A stretch of DNA of 64,000 nucleotides from Bombella apis (GCF_018221685.1 NZ_JAGJTM010000005.1:193501-257500); one strand, 5' to 3'. Counted from the first letter of the stretch, positions 53,736 through 63,104 are shown. A program made the numbers and translations. The notes: generated by a model not told the origin, from the sequence alone.

Positions 53736-55673
53736 TCAGACTGAAATATTGAGATGGCCCATCCGTGCGGGCCTGACCGTGGCGGGGGTGACGGCGCTCT
53801 CCTCTGCCTGAAGAGACGGTTCCTGCCGGGCTGGAGCAGGCACATCATCTCCCGAGCGGGAGCGCTGTTCCTGGGAGCTGCCGCCTTCCCCTCCAGAGAA
53901 AAAGGCACCAGCCTGCTGCCCTGAAGACTGATGCCCCCCCTGCCACTGATGCTGCGGCATGTTCTGCTCCTGGCCTCCGGCCATATGGCCGGCATCGGCA
54001 GGCAGGACATCAATCTTCATCAGGCTGGCATGAAGGCCTGCCTCATCCAGCTCTCTGGCCAGAACATGATGTGTTTTCTGAAGGGCCTCGGTCGTGCCAT
54101 CATCCTGCCCCTGCAAGGAAAGGGCCGACAGACCTGCTACGGAGCGGTCCAGCTGCACATGAACCGGCGTTGAATCCGCTGTCATGACGGTCATGGTCAG
54201 CGTCCCAGCCTGCCCGGCAGTCGCCCGCCCTGCCAGCACACCAGCTGCGGAACCACCTGTCTGAAGGGCAGAAAGACCTGTTTCTGCAGCGGCCTGCCGT
54301 GCTTCATGCGATGTCACGCCCGCTGTCACGCCACGGGTTTCCGGCTGGATGATGTGCCCCTCGGAGGATGTCACAAGGCCAGCGAAGGACGACAGGCTGC
54401 CCTGCACCTCCTGCCCGCCATCCCCACCAGAGCCTCCCGTCACCCCGGCACTCTCATGCCCGGGCATGTCCTGCCCCTCACCGGAAGCGCCCTGGTCGCC
54501 ATGACCAGCAGAAAACGCCTCCGATTCTCCAGACGAAGCCTTCACCATAAGGCTGAACAGACTGTCTGTTGTCTGGCCCTCAGGCCCGCTGCGCAAATCC
54601 CCCTGCCGGGAGGCAGTCACCGTGTTTCCTGCCATGGAAGACGGACCGGACAGAACACCCGCCATGCCGGACTGGAAATTCATCGCCTGCACAGCCGACA
54701 GTGCCCTGTCTTTCGGGCCCTGTGTGGCGGCATTCACCATTGTGGGAACCTGTGTGGACTGCCGGGCCAGCAGGGCTGCATCCATCATCCGTCCGGCGGC
54801 AGCATGACGGGACGACACGTCATCACGCACCCCGGTATCCTGCCGATGAGAAGACGCCGTATCACCGGACCTGCTGACGAGGCGCATCAGATCCGATGTC
54901 GAAACCATGGCAGAACTTCCAGCAGTACCCGCCGCAGCAGAAGCTAGGGAAAGATGCTCCATGGATAAGAAAGAGGAAATGGCTGTGGCACTGGCCGTAG
55001 CATGAGCTGACGCCATGGAAGCCTCACCACCAGCCGGAACCGTACCCAGCCCCGCAAGCGCTGCCACTCCGGCATCACTCCGCCCGCCGGTCATCTGCCC
55101 AAGGCTGGAAGACGGCATGGCCGTGGCCGTCCCACCACCCGCCGGGCCAGACTGGGGCTGTCCCGCTTCCATCGTGACCATAGACACCTGAGGGGACGCC
55201 ATGAACGCTGCCAGAGACAGACTCTGCGTGGCCAGCCCCTCTGGCGCTACCCCATCATGGGACGACTGATCCCCTGTCATCTGCCGGTCAGTATGAGGCG
55301 CTGCCTTTGCGGATGTATCGGCCTTCTGCGACCCGTCCGCTCCGTCCCCCCTGTCGGCGGGAGAAGAAGCCGTCTGATCATCGTGAGCCCCGGCGGCCGG
55401 AGCAGATGACCTGCCCTGCGACCTGTCTCCACGATCTGTCCCATCCGTCCCGCCTGTATGAGGGGCGGCCGCCTTGGGCTGGTCCTGATCAGAAGGCGGC
55501 ACATCCGCCCCGTCATGATCGGACGGTGTCTGCCCTGCCAGAACTCCGGCAAAGCCTTTCCCGCCCGATGAAGAGCGCACGGCGCCCCTCCCAGCGGACA
55601 TGGCCGCCGAAGACCGGCTGCCACCAGCAGAAGGCAGGGGAAGGCTGGAGAGTGAAGGACGGGGCATTACCAT
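53736..55673 (-). CDS. fliK: Flagellar hook-length control protein FliK
   Basis: Secreted ruler and export-switch partner of FlhB. It has 645 residues. Most of the protein (about 20-480) is low-complexity, rich in Ser, Ala, Gly, Asp and Gln, as expected of a ruler. The conserved C-terminal domain lies at about 480-570 (LTMTVMTADSTPVHVQLDRSVAGLSALSL, ARELDEAGLHASLMKIDV), matching the Flg_hook domain. Its length may relate to the long hook subunit here. Located between motA and flgD. Confidence 0.9.
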   Translation of the reverse strand: MVMPRPSLSSLPLPSAGGSRSSAAMSAGRGAVRSSSGGKGFAGVLAGQTPSDHDGADVPPSDQDQPKAAAPHTGGTDGTDRGDRSQGRSSAPAAGAHDDQTASSPADRGDGADGSQKADTSAKAAPHTDRQMTGDQSSHDGVAPEGLATQSLSLAAFMASPQVSMVTMEAGQPQSGPAGGGTATAMPSSSLGQMTGGRSDAGVAALAGLGTVPAGGEASMASAHATASATAISSFLSMEHLSLASAAAGTAGSSAMVSTSDLMRLVSRSGDTASSHRQDTGVRDDVSSRHAAAGRMMDAALLARQSTQVPTMVNAATQGPKDRALSAVQAMNFQSGMAGVLSGPSSMAGNTVTASRQGDLRSGPEGQTTDSLFSLMVKASSGESEAFSAGHGDQGASGEGQDMPGHESAGVTGGSGGDGGQEVQGSLSSFAGLVTSSEGHIIQPETRGVTAGVTSHEARQAAAETGLSALQTGGSAAGVLAGRATAGQAGTLTMTVMTADSTPVHVQLDRSVAGLSALSLQGQDDGTTEALQKTHHVLARELDEAGLHASLMKIDVLPADAGHMAGGQEQNMPQHQWQGGHQSSGQQAGAFFSGGEGGSSQEQRSRSGDDVPAPARQEPSLQAEESAVTPATVRPARMGHLNISV

Positions 55674-55709
55674 GGCGTTCTCACATTCATTCAGGCAGCA
55701 TCATGTCTG

Positions 55710-56570
55710 TCAGGTCAGCTCACTCAACATGCTGTCGACTTCTGCAAAGCCGGGCATGAATTCTTCCGGGATGTCCTTGCGGCCAATCTCGATGCACACC
55801 TGCGGCGGCTGCCCCTGCAGGTACGCCACCAGCACGGTGCGGATCGTTTCATAATAACGATTGTCCATCTTCACGATGGCCTGCATCCGCGAGGCCAGCG
55901 GCCCGACCACACCATAGGCCAGCAGCACCCCGAGAAAGGTTCCCACAAGGGCACCGGCAATCATTTCCCCCAGCACGGCAGGCGGCTTGCTGATGGCAGC
56001 CATGGTCTTCACCACACCCAGCACGGCCGCCACAATGCCAAGAGCAGGCAGGGCATCGGAAATGCCGGAAAGTGATTCGGCAACGTGAAGATCCTCATGC
56101 AGGTTCTTCTTCAGCTCCCTGCCCATGATCTCGTCCAGCTGGTGGCTTTCATCCAGATTCATGCTGATGAGCCGCAGGTAGTCGCAGATCATGTCACGGG
56201 TCTTCTCATCCTGCTTGATGCGTGGAGACGTGGCAAAAATGCTGCTTTCCTGCGGCTCTTCAAAATCGTTTTCCAGAGAGGCGATGCCTTTCATGTTGGC
56301 CTGCCGCAGCAGGCGGTACATGAGGGCCAGAAGGTCCATGTAGCTCTGCTGACTGTGCCGGGGGCCTTTCACGACCAGCATCAGGTAGCCGAAAACCGAC
56401 TTCAGCGCTGCCATGCTGTTGCTCATGACAAACACGCCCACGGCAGCCCCCAGGATGGTCAGCAGCTCAAACGGCATGGATGCCAAAAGTGGAGCCAGTG
56501 CCCCGCCCGAAGCCGCAAAGGAACCAAACACGCAGAGCAACGCAAAAATCAACCCACCGATATACAGCAT
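55710..56570 (-). CDS. motA: Flagellar motor stator protein MotA
   Basis: Proton-channel stator subunit, 286 residues with four membrane helices. The pattern IGGLIFALLCVFGSFAASGG, PRIKQDEKTRDMICDYLR, SDALPALGIVAAVLGVVKTM and LVGTFLGVLLAYGVVGPLASR is typical, including the proline in the third helix. It is followed by fliK and preceded by motB in the reading direction (motB, then motA), with AGGGGAAC before its ATG. Confidence 0.95.
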   Translation of the reverse strand: MLYIGGLIFALLCVFGSFAASGGALAPLLASMPFELLTILGAAVGVFVMSNSMAALKSVFGYLMLVVKGPRHSQQSYMDLLALMYRLLRQANMKGIASLENDFEEPQESSIFATSPRIKQDEKTRDMICDYLRLISMNLDESHQLDEIMGRELKKNLHEDLHVAESLSGISDALPALGIVAAVLGVVKTMAAISKPPAVLGEMIAGALVGTFLGVLLAYGVVGPLASRMQAIVKMDNRYYETIRTVLVAYLQGQPPQVCIEIGRKDIPEEFMPGFAEVDSMLSELT

Positions 56571-56630
56571 CCTATTGTTCCCCTCTCAAAACGGCTCTGA
56601 CATCATGACCTATCATCTCTTCCTGCCTGT

Positions 56631-57833
56631 TCATCGTGCTGCCCCCTGCGGGGGGGCCTGCTGTGTACCGGCCTGAAAGGATGCCGGCAGCGGATGCAGA
56701 CGATGGATGAGCAGAACAATCCGCCGGTTCTCCGGTGCCTCCGGGTGGGCGGGGTTGGCCAGACTGCGGTCCGCACGCCCTTCCACGCTCCTGATCCGCC
56801 GGTCTGGATAACCCGCCCGGACCAGAAGCTCCCTCACACGGTCGGCCCGCATCTCGGAGAGTGTCCAGTTGGACAGGCCATGTGGATTGACCTGCCGCAG
56901 ATGGTACGGAACACCATCCGTCTCCCCGATGATGGAGATATCTTCCGGCAGGCTGCCAAGCCAGGAACCGATCTGCCCGAGCAGGGCCATGCCTTCCCTG
57001 TTGGGCATGGTCTCGCCATTGTCGAACATCGGCCTGTGGGCCGTATCCTGCACCTCGATGCGGATTTCATCCGCCCCCATCCTGAAGCCGAGATTATCCT
57101 TCAGCTCATTCAGTCCGGCCTGATGGGCCAGGCTGGCCTTCAGCCCTTCCACGGTCTGACGGAGATGGGCATCCTCCTGGGCGGCCTGATGCAGACCTGC
57201 CGCCACGCCTTCCGTACCAGCTTCATGGCTGCTCTCATGGTCGGCAGAAGCCCCGGTGGACTGAGCAGCAGAGGCTGGTCCCCCGGCACTGCCATCAGCA
57301 GCGGCATTGCCCTGGCCAACCTGGCCAACATTCTCTGCCGCCCCACTCTTCGGCCCTCCGAGAGGAATGATCTCGGGACGGCCGACACTGGCTTCATCCT
57401 CATCCGGACGGTCCGCCATACCGGGCGGAAGGATGTTGACGCCACTGGCGGTCAGGATACCCTCACTTGCCCGGCCGCCTCTTGAGCCCTGATCCTCTGG
57501 GTGAGTCTCCGAGGAATCCGGCTTCGGCGGCGGCTCATGATCGGAATTGTGCACCGTACGCAGGGAGGAAGGTGCCGAAAGGGGCGAGGTTTCCAGCAGC
57601 GCCTGGTCTGATGTCGCCTTGCCCGTCCTGTCCGCCATCGGATTGAAGAACAGGGCAATGCCACGCTTCTGCTCATCCGTGGTGATGTTCAGCAGCCACA
57701 TGAGCAGGAAGAATGCCATCATGGCTGTCATGAAGTCGGCATAAGCGACCTTCCAGGCACCGCCATGATGCCCTGCCTCCACAACCTCTTCCCGCTTGAT
57801 GATGATGGGTCGGGCATTCTTCCGGTCAGCCAT
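56631..57833 (-). CDS. motB: Flagellar motor stator protein MotB
   Basis: Stator subunit that anchors the motor to peptidoglycan. From the ATG at 57833 it has 400 residues; a GTG at 57860 is a weaker alternative. One membrane helix lies at about 29-49 with the proton-carrying Asp33 in VAYADFMTAMMAFFLLMWLL. A long linker of about 170 residues (Pro, Ser, Gly, acidic) precedes the OmpA-like peptidoglycan-binding domain from about 240 (DTAHRPMFDNGE, GETDGVPY, NWTLSEMRADRVRELL, GRADRSLANP). It is upstream of motA in one operon. Confidence 0.95.
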   Translation of the reverse strand: MADRKNARPIIIKREEVVEAGHHGGAWKVAYADFMTAMMAFFLLMWLLNITTDEQKRGIALFFNPMADRTGKATSDQALLETSPLSAPSSLRTVHNSDHEPPPKPDSSETHPEDQGSRGGRASEGILTASGVNILPPGMADRPDEDEASVGRPEIIPLGGPKSGAAENVGQVGQGNAAADGSAGGPASAAQSTGASADHESSHEAGTEGVAAGLHQAAQEDAHLRQTVEGLKASLAHQAGLNELKDNLGFRMGADEIRIEVQDTAHRPMFDNGETMPNREGMALLGQIGSWLGSLPEDISIIGETDGVPYHLRQVNPHGLSNWTLSEMRADRVRELLVRAGYPDRRIRSVEGRADRSLANPAHPEAPENRRIVLLIHRLHPLPASFQAGTQQAPPQGAAR

Positions 57834-57896
57834 GGCAGCACCACCACGCCCCCGGGCCACCCATCACCGGCAGGCCACCAACGGTCCTGGCCATCA

Positions 57897-58661
57897 TCAA
57901 CGGCCCCTGTTATGGGCGATGCCCACACGTACGGACGGCATGCCGGAGAAAGACGCCGTGCCGGTGTGGGTCAACTCAATGGACGTATCCAGCCAGACCT
58001 CTCCACCAATCTCCCGCCAGCGTTTGCAGAACGTGTAATCTTCACTGAGATAGGTACCGCTCTCGGTATCCACGCTGCCCTCGAACAGGGCAAACCGTCG
58101 GCCATCCTCACCCTCGGGGGCATCAATGCGCCTGTATTCCAGCTCGGGATAGGCCTTGATCATGCGGCTGACCGCATGACGGCTGATCATCATGAATCCC
58201 GTCCCGGCATAGGCGGTCTGCAACAGCGGGCCACGTTCATAGGTCTCATGCATGGCCGCCGTCTCGCCCACATAACGCAAAGAGGCTGTCTGCTGGCGTT
58301 CCCCGGCAAGAATGTTGTGTTTTGTTTCTTCGTCCCAGAACCGCTCACGCAGTGGATACATCCCGGCCACCACATCTTTCCCTGTTTCAAACAGACGTGT
58401 CGGGGCATTGGCGGGGAAGCTGATGTCAGCATCGACAAAAAGGATGTGCGAACAGTCTGACCGGAAATAGAAATTGGAAAGCAGTGTATTGCGTGCCCGT
58501 GTCACGAGGGCATCATCACCGACATGCATGACCGTCATGGGGATGCTCTGACCGCTGGAGGCATAACCGATGACGGACAGCATGTAGCCTGTCGTCACCA
58601 TCCCGCCAAAGCAGGGCGTCGCCAGCATGATCTTGCCTGAAGGCGTGGTCCCCATCTGCAT
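57897..58661 (-). CDS. Glycosyltransferase-like protein between motB and fliJ
   Basis: A 254-residue protein from the ATG at 58661, which follows GGAGGGA at eight bases; an earlier ATG (58679) lacks a ribosome site. It shows a GT-A type pattern: LATPCFGGMVTTGYM, then VTRARNTLLSNF, the metal-binding-like FVDADISFPANAP, and near the C-terminus SEDYTFCKRWREIGGEVWLD, as in many nucleotide-sugar transferases. No membrane segment or signal peptide is visible. Family and sugar are unknown. It lies 63 bases upstream of motB on the same strand, so flagellar or surface glycosylation is a reasonable guess, not shown. Confidence 0.7.
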   Translation of the reverse strand: MQMGTTPSGKIMLATPCFGGMVTTGYMLSVIGYASSGQSIPMTVMHVGDDALVTRARNTLLSNFYFRSDCSHILFVDADISFPANAPTRLFETGKDVVAGMYPLRERFWDEETKHNILAGERQQTASLRYVGETAAMHETYERGPLLQTAYAGTGFMMISRHAVSRMIKAYPELEYRRIDAPEGEDGRRFALFEGSVDTESGTYLSEDYTFCKRWREIGGEVWLDTSIELTHTGTASFSGMPSVRVGIAHNRGR

Positions 58662-58859
58662 CGTTGCGATTCCCTCCATGAAGTATGCCCATGCGAAAAG
58701 GACATGAAAAAATAAGTTTAATCATGGAAATACCGCAGCGAATTGTTGAGTCTCAAGGATTTTATAAGGAATAATATTAAATGATTGCCAAAACCACGCC
58801 CATGTAATCCCGATGGAACCAGATGGAAGCCTTTTCGTCATGGGAAGGAAATGTTCTGT

Positions 58860-59318
58860 TTACAGTTCCAGCTCTTCCAACATCTTCTGATGCTGCGCCC
58901 GTTCATCAAGAGCCACCTGTTCCTGCTGTCGCAGCCTGTCTGCCTGCTCCAGCCTGTCCTGCCGCAGCAGGCCATCCGTCGCCTCCTGTGCACGCACGCA
59001 GTCCATCACCCGGCCACGGGCCGCAGTACTTACCGCCCTGGCATTGTCCAGCGCCTGTTCCAGACGGTCCATCTCTTCCTGTGCGATGGGCAGCCAGTAC
59101 CGGTATCCGTTCCACAGGGTCAGGTCCTGCGCTTCTTCCTCCCGGGTCTGACTGACAAGAATCCGGTTCTCCTGCATCTGGACCTTCAGCTCGCTTATGC
59201 TGTTCTCAAGGCGTTTTTCCTCGGCCAGACAGTGGGCCAGCTCTGTACGGGCCAAAGTCGTGTTACGCTTCTGGAGGGTAAGCAGAGATGTCAGGGCCTT
59301 GAGCCGTGCCGGTTTCAT
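58860..59318 (-). CDS. fliJ: FliJ-like flagellar export chaperone
   Basis: A 152-residue protein that is almost entirely coiled coil with high Glu, Gln, Arg and Leu content. FliJ links the export ATPase to the gate. Sequence identity among FliJ proteins is low; the call rests on size, coiled-coil make-up, and position right after fliI (19 bases, same strand), the standard place. GAGGAGGGA precedes the ATG. Confidence 0.82.
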   Translation of the reverse strand: MKPARLKALTSLLTLQKRNTTLARTELAHCLAEEKRLENSISELKVQMQENRILVSQTREEEAQDLTLWNGYRYWLPIAQEEMDRLEQALDNARAVSTAARGRVMDCVRAQEATDGLLRQDRLEQADRLRQQEQVALDERAQHQKMLEELEL

Positions 59319-59337
59319 GACGTTCCCTCCTCACACG

Positions 59338-60825
59338 TCAGGCGGTGTGCGCTTCTACACGCTCACCCTGTGAGAGAAGCTCCCGCAGACCGGCAAAAGA
59401 GTCCTCAAGGGAGACACGCTCCGTCTTTTTCTGGATGAGGAATTCTTCCAGCTGCGGGCCAAGCTGTACGGCCAGATCGGCTTCCGGATCATTCCCAGCC
59501 TTGTAGGCGCCCAGCCGGACAAGGTCCCGCACCTCATCCCACTGGGACAGAAGACGCCGTGCCCGGACTGTCAGCTCATTTTCACTCTCGCTGTTGCAAC
59601 CCGGTACGGAACGGGACAATGACCGCAGAACATTGATGGCCGGATACCGGCCCGATTCAGCAATGGAGCGTTCCAGCACCACATGACCATCAAGAATCCC
59701 CCGTACCGTGTCCGTCACCGGTTCGTTCTGGTCATCCCCTTCCACGAGAACGGAGAAGAAAGCCGTCATCTGGCCTGCCTGGCCCTGTTCATCCAATGCA
59801 CCGGGGCCAGCACGCTCCAGCAGGCGAGGCAGAGTTGCAAACACGCTGGGCGGATAACCACGGGTAGCAGGCACCTCTCCGGCTGAAAGACCTATCTCCC
59901 GCAGGGCCTGACAGAAGCGGGTCACACTGTCCATCAACAGCAGGACGGACTTGCCCTGATTGCGGAAATGCTCCGCCACGGCCATGGCGCTATAGGCAGC
60001 CTCCCGCCGCATGAGGGCGGAACTGTCCGAAGTAGCGACAACAAGCACGGACTTGGCCAACCCCTCCGGCCCCAGGTCATCCTCCATGAACTCCCGGACT
60101 TCCCGGCCCCGTTCCCCCACGAGAGAAATGACCGTGACATCGCAGGCCGTCTCCCGGGCCAGCATCCCCATGAGCGTGGATTTGCCCACACCGGAGCCCG
60201 CAAAAAGCCCCAGGCGCTGCCCCTGCCGACAGGTCGTGAAAAGGTTCAGGGCCTTGATTCCCAGATCAATCCTTGCCCCCAGCCGGGCCCGTCCGGCGGC
60301 CTCCGGCGGGCGGGCATGACGCTGCTGCCGGGCTGCCGATGGCAGAAGAGGCCCTCTACCGTCCAGCGGCTGCCCCATCGGGTCCACAACACGGCCAATC
60401 CATGATTCATTGACCGCCAGCCCGCCAGACAGACCCTGCCGCCCCTGGCCGTGAAGCTCATGAAAGACCGGACAGCCGGCCCCGATTCCTTCTATGGATT
60501 CGTAGGTCATCGCCAGCGCCTGACCATGGCGGAAGGCAATGATTTCCGCCAGAATGTCCCGGCCATCCAGCGTCCTGATGCGTATCTGATCCCCTACGGC
60601 CGTAAAGGATGCCAGACCATCCACCGTCACGCACAAGCCAGAGACATCCACCACATGCCCGGTCAGCTCCCCTATGGGGGCATCCTCCGCAGCGGGGCGG
60701 ATGGTCCCTGTCAGGGTCTCCATGAGATCCTTCTGCCGGGCAAGCTGGACGGAGAGCATCACATGGCGTTCCCGCACGGCCCGGCACTGGGTTTCAATAT
60801 CCGGCAGGGTGAGGGCTCCGGGCAT
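59338..60825 (-). CDS. fliI: Flagellum-specific export ATPase FliI
   Basis: Hexameric F1-like ATPase of the flagellar type III export system. It has 495 residues, about 40 more than usual, with the extra length at the N-terminus. Walker A is AGSGVGKST at 209-217; further marks are LVGERGREVREF, the Walker B region KSVLLLMDSVTRFCQA, and GEVPATRGYPPSVFATLPRLLERAG. Its ATG shares one base with the stop of the DUF1217 gene (TGATG). Confidence 0.96.
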   Translation of the reverse strand: MPGALTLPDIETQCRAVRERHVMLSVQLARQKDLMETLTGTIRPAAEDAPIGELTGHVVDVSGLCVTVDGLASFTAVGDQIRIRTLDGRDILAEIIAFRHGQALAMTYESIEGIGAGCPVFHELHGQGRQGLSGGLAVNESWIGRVVDPMGQPLDGRGPLLPSAARQQRHARPPEAAGRARLGARIDLGIKALNLFTTCRQGQRLGLFAGSGVGKSTLMGMLARETACDVTVISLVGERGREVREFMEDDLGPEGLAKSVLVVATSDSSALMRREAAYSAMAVAEHFRNQGKSVLLLMDSVTRFCQALREIGLSAGEVPATRGYPPSVFATLPRLLERAGPGALDEQGQAGQMTAFFSVLVEGDDQNEPVTDTVRGILDGHVVLERSIAESGRYPAINVLRSLSRSVPGCNSESENELTVRARRLLSQWDEVRDLVRLGAYKAGNDPEADLAVQLGPQLEEFLIQKKTERVSLEDSFAGLRELLSQGERVEAHTA

Positions 60826-61661
60826 CAGAAGAGACCGGAGGACGAAGTCCCGCCATCACCGCTACCCCCAAACAGGGCGAGGATGCCGTCTCCACCATCA
60901 TCCCCACCAAAAAGATCGATCATGCTGGCCGGCTTGTCATCACTGTTATAGCTGGGGTGAATCTGCAACTGCGTCAGGTACCGTTCGGCATAGCGCTGGA
61001 CATTCTCCGGCTGCGAGAAAGTCTTCATGTCAACCTTGTTGCTGATGATGCGCTTCTGCTGGTCGAAATCCAGAGCCCCGAACTGGTCCGGATCATACCC
61101 GCTGACAACCTCTGCCACACGCAGCAGGGTCGGGTCCGCCATGAGGTCATCCACCGTCTTGATCTTGCCGGACTGCATCCTCCGGGTGAAATAGAGCGCA
61201 TCCCCCACGCCATTCTTCTGCTGGGCATCGCTTGTCTCGTACTGGCGCTGCTCGTAGGCACTCACCGTCGATGCCATCATGTCTGAAGTAAAAGGCGTTG
61301 CACTGGCCGTGCCATGCCCCGCCCCCATGCTGGCGAAGGCATCAGCAAAGGCCAGCCAGCTGGCATTCCGGGAGGTCTGGGCCAGAGAAGAGGAGGAGGT
61401 GGGGTCCTGCGTCAGCAGGGCCTTTTCCACAGCCTGCTGCCCGCTGAGGGAACTGAGATTGTAGGCCTTCAGCACCACCTGATTGGCAGAGTAGTTGCTC
61501 ATGAGCTGCTTGGCCGTGGTGATGGATGGTGCCTTGTCCTGGAAGTCCGACACCATGCGTTTGGCCGTATTGTCGCCCTTCACGCTGTCAGCTGCTGTCT
61601 GGACCTCATTTTTCTGGGCCATAAGAAACTGTGCCACGGGTGAAATGCCACCAAGCCCCAT
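60825..61661 (-). CDS. DUF1217-family flagellar-locus protein
   Basis: A 278-residue protein from the ATG at 61661, which has a strong GGAGGAGG ribosome site; the frame extends further back without support. The family is found in flagellar clusters of alphaproteobacteria and has no settled function. It shows KRMVSDFQDKAPSITTAKQLMSN near residue 30, MSGKIKT/VDDLMADPTLLRVA-type helices, LDFDQQKRIISNKVDM and a Gly/Ser/Asp-rich C-terminal tail. No signal peptide. It is translationally coupled to fliI. Confidence 0.8.
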   Translation of the reverse strand: MGLGGISPVAQFLMAQKNEVQTAADSVKGDNTAKRMVSDFQDKAPSITTAKQLMSNYSANQVVLKAYNLSSLSGQQAVEKALLTQDPTSSSSLAQTSRNASWLAFADAFASMGAGHGTASATPFTSDMMASTVSAYEQRQYETSDAQQKNGVGDALYFTRRMQSGKIKTVDDLMADPTLLRVAEVVSGYDPDQFGALDFDQQKRIISNKVDMKTFSQPENVQRYAERYLTQLQIHPSYNSDDKPASMIDLFGGDDGGDGILALFGGSGDGGTSSSGLF

Positions 61662-61775
61662 AAGCCGCCTCCTCCATAAAACCATAAGGCTGGCACGACA
61701 TCTGCCAGCATCTGGCCTCACATTAAAACACGAATGATTAATGCAAGGATAAAATGATCATGTTTTAACCATAAC

Positions 61776-61808
61776 AGATATGGCATGACCTGGAAACATG
61801 CCATATCT
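61776..61808. promoter_or_regulatory. Perfect 12-base inverted repeat between divergent flagellar and GT25 genes
   Basis: AGATATGGCATG and CATGCCATATCT are separated by nine bases. It lies 46 bases before the GT25 start on one side and 114 bases before the DUF1217-fliI-fliJ operon on the other. No T-run follows in either direction, so it is more likely an operator or 5' leader hairpin than a terminator. Confidence 0.4.
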
Positions 61809-61854
61809 TCGCAACACGACATGAAACAGGCCTGTCATGACAAGAAGGATATTC

Positions 61855-62580
61855 ATGAAACATTACGTCATCAGCCTCGCCCGAACACCAGACCGGCTTG
61901 AGAGGTTCCGGCGGGTCAACCGGCATGGCCCTGACATCACTCATGCGCCCGGCATTGATGGCAAAACGCTGGACAAACAGGATGCCATACAGGCCGGCCT
62001 TCTGGCACAGGACTGCCACTTCACGGCCGGAGCCATTGGCTCGGGGCTGACCCATGTTGCCCTGTGGGGAACAGTCGCCCAGAGCGGAGAGCCTGCCAAC
62101 ATCTTTGAAGATGACGCTTTTCTCTGCCAGAATTTTGAACAGAAGAGCCAGCAGATCATCCAGCAGCTGCCGGAAGACTGGGAGATCATCCTGTGGGGAC
62201 AGAATTCGGATGCCCCTCTCCATTATGAGGTTCTGCCGGGGCAGACAGACTGTTTCGCCTATTTCAACCAGGATGATGTTCGCTGCGGCATTGAGGAATT
62301 CCGGCACCAGACGGTCGAGACACTTCCTTTCCGCCTGAAGCAGGCCTTTGGCATCTGTGGTTACGCCCTGTCTCCCCGTGGGGCCGTCTCCCTCATGAAA
62401 CGCTGCCTGCCCATGACCACACTGCCCATCAATTACCCCTCACTGGGCAACAGGACCCTGATGAGCACCAGTGTCGACCATCTCATGAACCGCCATTATG
62501 CCGACATGAAGGCCTATTGCTGTGTGCCGCCCCTGGTTCTGACGGACAATCAAACAGCCAAAAGCCTGAACCGGGAGTGA
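61855..62580 (+). CDS. Glycosyltransferase family 25 protein
   Basis: A 241-residue protein from the ATG at 61855 (AAGGA upstream). Family 25 transferases of the LPS-biosynthesis type are recognised from YVISLARTPDRLERFRRVN at the start, DGKTLDKQD, LTHVALWGTVAQSGEPANIFEDDAF with the acidic EDD centre near 85, and GICGYALSPRGAVSLMKR near 180. The EDD motif would bind the nucleotide sugar and metal. Acceptor and sugar are unknown. A lipoprotein gene follows after five bases in the same direction. Confidence 0.82.
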   Translation: MKHYVISLARTPDRLERFRRVNRHGPDITHAPGIDGKTLDKQDAIQAGLLAQDCHFTAGAIGSGLTHVALWGTVAQSGEPANIFEDDAFLCQNFEQKSQQIIQQLPEDWEIILWGQNSDAPLHYEVLPGQTDCFAYFNQDDVRCGIEEFRHQTVETLPFRLKQAFGICGYALSPRGAVSLMKRCLPMTTLPINYPSLGNRTLMSTSVDHLMNRHYADMKAYCCVPPLVLTDNQTAKSLNRE

Positions 62581-62585
62581 CAACC

Positions 62586-63074
62586 ATGGCCCAGACCATC
62601 CCCTCACCCTCTGCCATGGCGAGACATGCCTGCACGGCCCTGCTCGGCCTGGCTCTGGCTGGCTGCGTACGACCGGCCGCCCCCTATCTGGAGAAAGGCA
62701 GCCTGCTCAGCCATGCCGGATTTGTCGCCCACCCAGCCAACACGACCGCCCGTTTTGCCCTCATGAACAGCCTGCCACCTGGTAGCCTGACCTACCGCAT
62801 GGCCCCGAGCGGGCAGCGCATCTACCTCTATGCTGACCCACTGGCCTGTGGCTGTGTGTATATGGGGGATGAAACCGCCTATGGCACCCTTCAGGCCCAC
62901 ATGCAGGCCATCATGCAGCGCAAACACGCCCATCATCCACCGCAGGACCCGCCCCTGCCCGCCATGACGGCTGAAAATTACCGGGATACAACCTCATGGG
63001 ACTGGACCGTCTGGAGCCCAGCCGCAGACCCGGACAACAACCAGCCACGCCACATGATCGGCGGATACTGGTAA
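62586..63074 (+). CDS. Lipoprotein, function unknown
   Basis: From the ATG at 62586 (GGGAG eight bases upstream) it has 162 residues. The leader ends in a perfect lipobox LAGC with the cysteine at 27. The mature part has one clear feature: YLYADPLACGCVYMGDETAY with two cysteines one residue apart, then a Pro/His-rich part and a C-terminal segment with TTSWDWTVWSPAADPD. No family is recognised. It is co-directional with the GT25 gene and separated from it by only five bases, so one operon is likely. Confidence 0.72.
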   Translation: MAQTIPSPSAMARHACTALLGLALAGCVRPAAPYLEKGSLLSHAGFVAHPANTTARFALMNSLPPGSLTYRMAPSGQRIYLYADPLACGCVYMGDETAYGTLQAHMQAIMQRKHAHHPPQDPPLPAMTAENYRDTTSWDWTVWSPAADPDNNQPRHMIGGYW

Positions 63075-63081
63075 AAGAGAC

Positions 63082-63104
63082 GCAACGGGCCTTTGGCCCG
63101 TTGC
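63082..63104. terminator. Bidirectional hairpin between the lipoprotein gene and the flgN-like gene
   Basis: GCAACGGGCC and GGCCCGTTGC form a perfect 10-base stem with a three-base loop, directly between two converging genes. T-runs are weak on both sides (TCTCTTTT on the minus strand). Confidence 0.65.

Noticed and set aside
53900..55600. Low-complexity Ser/Ala/Gly stretch considered as a surface adhesin
   Set aside because: The C-terminal hook-length control domain and position between motA and flgD identify FliK, whose middle is normally low-complexity.
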